DNA from: JANYJJ01 sp038241115
Lineage (GTDB): Bacteria; Pseudomonadota; Gammaproteobacteria; Burkholderiales; Burkholderiaceae_C
Direction of reading: 5' to 3'
NCBI GenBank assembly: GCA_038241115.1
Contig: JBBRGA010000040.1
Span: forward strand, 1 to 24,125
DNA: 24,125 bases
Shown here: positions 21,508-24,125 of the stretch, piece by piece
How positions within the stretch are numbered: the first letter of the stretch is position 1
How the letters are laid out: each line of letters opens with the position of its first letter
Made by a program: the position numbers and the translations under genes
Notes under the pieces: model-generated
Database searches by the model: none
Told to the model about the DNA's origin: nothing
Seen by the model: only the letters and a program-made list of their open reading frames with translations

Positions 21508-22718
21508 CCCGCAGCGCGCGATCAAGCCCCGAGGCACCGGCGCTGCACCTCAGCGGCCGCCCGCACCTGCGCGTGCTCGGCACCGAAATCACCCTGCTCG
21601 AGAGCGTGCGCCAACGCGCCGAAGCCGACCTCGGCATCCGCCTCAGCTTCGAGCCGCTCGACTTCCTGACCGCGCAACAACGCGCCGCGACGCAGCCCGA
21701 GAGCTACGACATCTACGACCAGTGTTTCCATAATCTGCAGATCGTCTGGTTCTGGAATGCGGTGCAGCCAATCGACCTGCGCCGCATCGCGTTATGGGGC
21801 GAAGTCAGCGGCCTGACGAAAACCGGCCGGCTCACGCCCGGCGCCCCCCTCGGCGATGGCAACGCGCCGGCGCGCCTGCTCTATGTGAAGCCCGACTTGA
21901 CGCTCGGGGGTGCGCCGTCGGCCCGCGTCGCGATGCTGCCTGCCGTTCACAACATGGATGGTTTCGCAGTCACACCCGAAGCGCTCGCGGAGCTTGGCGA
22001 CCAGCCGAGTTGGGCCTGGCTGCTCGATACAAGGATGCACGGCCGGGTTGGCTTGATCGATGAGCCGGCGATCGGCCTGTTCGATGCCGCGCTCGCCGCG
22101 CGAGCCAGTGGAGAATTCGCGCCGCGCGACATCGGCAACCTGAGCCTGCGCGAGATTGATCAACTGGTCGCCTTGCTGCTGCAACGCAAGCGCGCCGGCC
22201 ACTTCGCTGGTTTCTGGAAAACCGCCGCCGGCTCCGTGCAAATGATGCGCAGCGGCCGCACCAGCGTGCAAAGCATCTGGGCGCCCGCGCTGACCACACT
22301 CGCCGCCGAATCGGTGCCGGTGATCGAGGTCGCGCCGCGTGAGGGATACCGTGCCTGGCACGGCGGCATGTGTCTGTCAAAACAGCTGAAGGGTCGCATG
22401 CTGGACGTCGCCTACGAGTACCTCAACTGGTGGCTCAGCGGCTGGCCCGGCGCGGTCATGGCGCGGCAGGGCTACTACATGGCCGCATCGCGCCCGGTGC
22501 GTGATTGGCTTTCGCCAGAAGAATGGAATTATTGGTACGAAGGCAAGCCGGCGGTTTGCGACCTCGCGGGTCCGGATGGGCGCTTGGTGGTTCGACAAGG
22601 CAGCTCTCGTGCAGGAGGCTCTTACTGGCGCAAGGCGAGCCACATTGCGGTGTGGAATACGACCATGGACGAACACAATTACATGGCACGGCGCTGGAAG
22701 GACTTCATCGATCAGTAG
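21504..22718 (+). CDS. PotD-like binding-protein homologue without signal peptide
   Basis: A 404-residue homologue of extracellular solute-binding proteins and the last gene of the long operon. It shares with the first binding protein the C-terminal blocks EGYRAW, YLNWWLSGWPG (versus YADYWLSGPPA), RQGYYMA and WNYWYEGKPA. The N-terminus (MTRSARSSPEAPALHLSGRP) has no hydrophobic stretch, and the upstream frame (from 21459, MARLHVAPHRQGG) has none either. The protein body starts almost at once with HLRVLGTEITLLESVRQRAE. So as written it is cytoplasmic, which is odd for a binding protein. The start overlaps the GTPase stop. It could be a ligand sensor, an intracellular carrier, or a decaying paralogue, although the reading frame is intact. 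Confidence 0.88.
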   Translation: MTRSARSSPEAPALHLSGRPHLRVLGTEITLLESVRQRAEADLGIRLSFEPLDFLTAQQRAATQPESYDIYDQCFHNLQIVWFWNAVQPIDLRRIALWGEVSGLTKTGRLTPGAPLGDGNAPARLLYVKPDLTLGGAPSARVAMLPAVHNMDGFAVTPEALAELGDQPSWAWLLDTRMHGRVGLIDEPAIGLFDAALAARASGEFAPRDIGNLSLREIDQLVALLLQRKRAGHFAGFWKTAAGSVQMMRSGRTSVQSIWAPALTTLAAESVPVIEVAPREGYRAWHGGMCLSKQLKGRMLDVAYEYLNWWLSGWPGAVMARQGYYMAASRPVRDWLSPEEWNYWYEGKPAVCDLAGPDGRLVVRQGSSRAGGSYWRKASHIAVWNTTMDEHNYMARRWKDFIDQ

Positions 22719-22805
22719 AAACACGGCGCGACCGCTTAATTAAAAAAGTATGACGGAACAAGCGCGCGAAGTTTGCTCACCCACCCATCCTGAAAGGACG
22801 ATCCA

Positions 22806-23090
22806 ATGACGCGACCCCAAGCCGTGCCCACGGTGCAGATAGATACAGATCGTGTAAAGGTGACCTAGTGGCGCTTCATCCCCGGCGCGGAAACCGGCTG
22901 GCACCGGCATGCGATGGACTACGTTGTGGTGCCTATGACGACCGGAGAGTTGTTGCTCGAGACGCCAACAGGCGATGTGCGCAGCCCACTTACCGCCGGT
23001 GTCTCGTATGTCAGATCGGTAGGCGTTGAGCACAACGTCATCAATGACAGCCACCAAGAATTCGCATTCGTTGAAATCGAGTTGCGCTAA
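22806..23090 (+). pseudogene. Cupin-domain protein interrupted by an amber codon
   Basis: From the ATG at 22806, with AAGGA about eight bases upstream, 20 residues (MTRPQAVPTVQIDTDRVKVT) are followed by TAG at 22866-22868. The same frame then continues without interruption for 73 residues to a TAA at 23088. After the stop it reads WRFIPGAETGWHRHAMDYVV, then TGELLLETPTG, GVSYVRSVGVEHNVIND and EFAFVEIEL. That is a single small cupin domain with the HxH metal pair and the later EHNVIN histidine. Related proteins usually have 'VTEW' here, so a single G-to-T change (GAG to TAG) explains the break. Ninety-four residues in total, the normal size for such cupins. Likely a recent pseudogene, though a sequencing error or amber readthrough is possible. 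Confidence 0.75.
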
Positions 23091-23115
23091 AAAGGAAACT
23101 GGCGTCGACCTTGAT

Positions 23116-23760
23116 TTAATCTGTTTTCCTGAGTTGGCCGGGTGCCAACGAGATCAGACCGGGGTCAGGCCCGGGCTTGGGCTGAGAGGCCAGGATTCGC
23201 TCGACGATGCAAACCATCAGCGCGAACCAGCGTTGCCGGTTATCTAACCGAAGCGCGGTCGCCCGAACATGGCTCCAACCCGCGCAGGCATTGACGATCA
23301 GCTGCTTGATCTGTGCAACCGCTTCGTGCATGACGCCAAGTAAGACTTTCTTCTGCCCGCCATGGCTGGTCATTCTGCCCAACGCGCTGAGAATCTTGGA
23401 TCGGCTCGAGTTCCTTCCAGCCGCGTCTTCGGATGCGCATGCTGCATGCACCAACTCCACCAGTTGTAGCGCAGCGCTACGGCCCGCGCCCCGAGCGCAC
23501 GGCGTTCGATCGTGTGCGTGCTTTAGCCACCCAGCCCCAGTGATTTTTGATATCGTCAAACCCGCGGATTTGGCAGTTTCGGCAATCGGCAAGGTCGCGG
23601 TCAAGCCGCCCGATGTTTTGCAGCTCGTACTGTGCGTCGCACACCAGCACGGCCTCCCAGCTTTTGACGAGTTCTTCTCATCGATGACGTGCAGCTCGCC
23701 CTGTACCGCGTCTTTGCCCCCGCCACGCCCGCAGCGGTTGACCTAACCCTTTGCGTCACT
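23116..23760 (-). pseudogene. IS1380-type transposase remnant, C-terminal part, frameshifted
   Basis: Reading leftward, about 23670-23530 encodes LVKSWEAVLVCDAQYELQNI, then GRLDRDLADCRNCQIRGFDD, then IKNHWGW. This matches the region around 'FDELKNQWGWGGFTT' of IS1380-family DDE transposases. The reading frame then changes: VALRYNWWSWCMQHAHPKTR lies in one frame (about 23470) and GRMTSHGGQKKVLLGVMHEA in another (about 23370). The last piece runs on as a continuous frame to a stop at 23116, with LRLDNRQRWFALMVCIVERI near its end. At least two frameshifts break the gene and the N-terminal half is not recognisable. It is a dead insertion-sequence fragment. Right-hand boundaries are uncertain. Confidence 0.6.
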
Positions 23761-23948
23761 CTGAACCTCGACAACGTCAAATGCGTCTCGCCTCCGCGCC
23801 CCACCAACGGTCGGCTGGTCGGCTTCAACTATCTTGGCCAGCGTGTTGCCTCAGAAATTAATGTTACCGAGCGGTGAAGGTCGTTGGTCCCGTTTACTTG
23901 CGATTTATTCGTAGCTTCTCTCTGCCGCTCGAACACCCTGCGCGCAGG
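23761..23948. other. Short intergenic stretch between transposase remnants
   Basis: I see no gene here. Leftward frames near 23760-23860 may be more of the decayed IS1380-type element, but I recognise no motif. Confidence 0.35.
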
Positions 23949-24125
23949 CTATTCATGTTCAACAGTCTCGGTGCTGGCTTTGCGCAGGCTGCCCAGAACC
24001 ATCTCCTTTGCTCGCTCTGAACGCCACTCCCCAACGCGGCGTTGAAGTGTTCGAAGCTGTGCCTTGCTTCCATAGACTTCAGGCGTCATCGCTGCCAGTC
24101 GGTCCATCAATTCATTGGCGCTGGC
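23949..24125 (-). CDS. Transposase/integrase C-terminus (cut by window edge)
   Basis: A leftward frame runs in from the window edge for 58 residues to a TAG at 23949-23951. It reads ELMDRLAAMTPEVYGSKAQL, then RTLQRRVGEWRSERAKEMVL, and ends ASTETVEHE. The 'QLRTLQRRVxEWR' block followed by a short variable tail is typical of the C-terminal end of integrase-core transposases (IS21/Mu-like group), as I recall them. Only the end of the protein is present, so whether the full gene is intact cannot be judged. It adds to the mobile-element debris at this side of the catabolic region. Confidence 0.55.
   Translation of the reverse strand, partial: ASANELMDRLAAMTPEVYGSKAQLRTLQRRVGEWRSERAKEMVLGSLRKASTETVEHE

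Noticed and set aside
1..24125. CRISPR arrays, tRNA, rRNA, riboswitches and attachment sites
   Set aside because: No regularly spaced repeats, no cloverleaf or rRNA-like stretch and no long structured leader were seen by eye; small RNAs cannot be excluded.

Overview
The window is high-GC DNA with tightly packed genes, many GTG starts and ATGA/GTGA overlaps. Gene families and codon use suggest a betaproteobacterium, most likely Burkholderiales (a Comamonadaceae- or Alcaligenaceae-type genome). This rests on overall style and remembered family resemblance, not on a search. There is no rRNA, tRNA or CRISPR array. It reads as a catabolic/transport island bordered by decayed insertion-sequence debris.

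Layout. (1) 1-2847: two tandem CaiB/BaiF (family III) CoA-transferases on the minus strand, the downstream one cut by the window edge. They are divergent from a MaoC/HTD2-like acyl-CoA hydratase, with an 18-bp perfect palindrome in the gap. This suggests activation and hydration of a C4/C5 dicarboxylate (mesaconate, itaconate, citramalate or malate type). (2) 2848-4200: no intact gene. It holds an istB (IS21) pseudogene and a probable IS66-type transposase scrap. (3) 4201-9635: a LysR regulator divergent from a five-gene operon, pxpA - biotin carrier protein - biotin carboxylase - pxpB - pxpC. The last four parts together match the domains of urea carboxylase, so this looks like a split biotin-dependent carboxylase with a PxpA ring-opening subunit. 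(4) 9697-10698: a GntR/FCD regulator with two DNA-binding domains, divergent from (5) a 12-gene, about 11.7-kb operon, 10992-22718. Its order is ABC ATPase, two permeases, two SDR dehydrogenases, Tat-type binding protein, second ABC ATPase, amidase, PgdA/cyclic-imidase-type deacetylase, small CGVCG protein, COG0523 (CobW-like) GTPase, and a second, leaderless binding-protein homologue. (6) 22719-24125: a cupin gene broken by an amber codon, an IS1380-type transposase remnant, and the C-terminus of another transposase running off the window.

How the genes may work together (inference). A PotABCD-like importer brings in a small nitrogenous compound. SDR enzymes oxidise or reduce it. The Zn-dependent PgdA/cyclic-imide-hydrolase homologue opens a cyclic imide or amide, and the amidase removes the resulting half-amide. 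The CGVCG protein and CobW-like GTPase may supply metal. The neighbouring biotin/Pxp operon would handle a lactam, urea-like or 5-oxoproline-type product. If the left-hand genes belong to the same pathway, the CoA-transferases and hydratase would take the resulting dicarboxylate into central metabolism. The exact substrate cannot be read from sequence.
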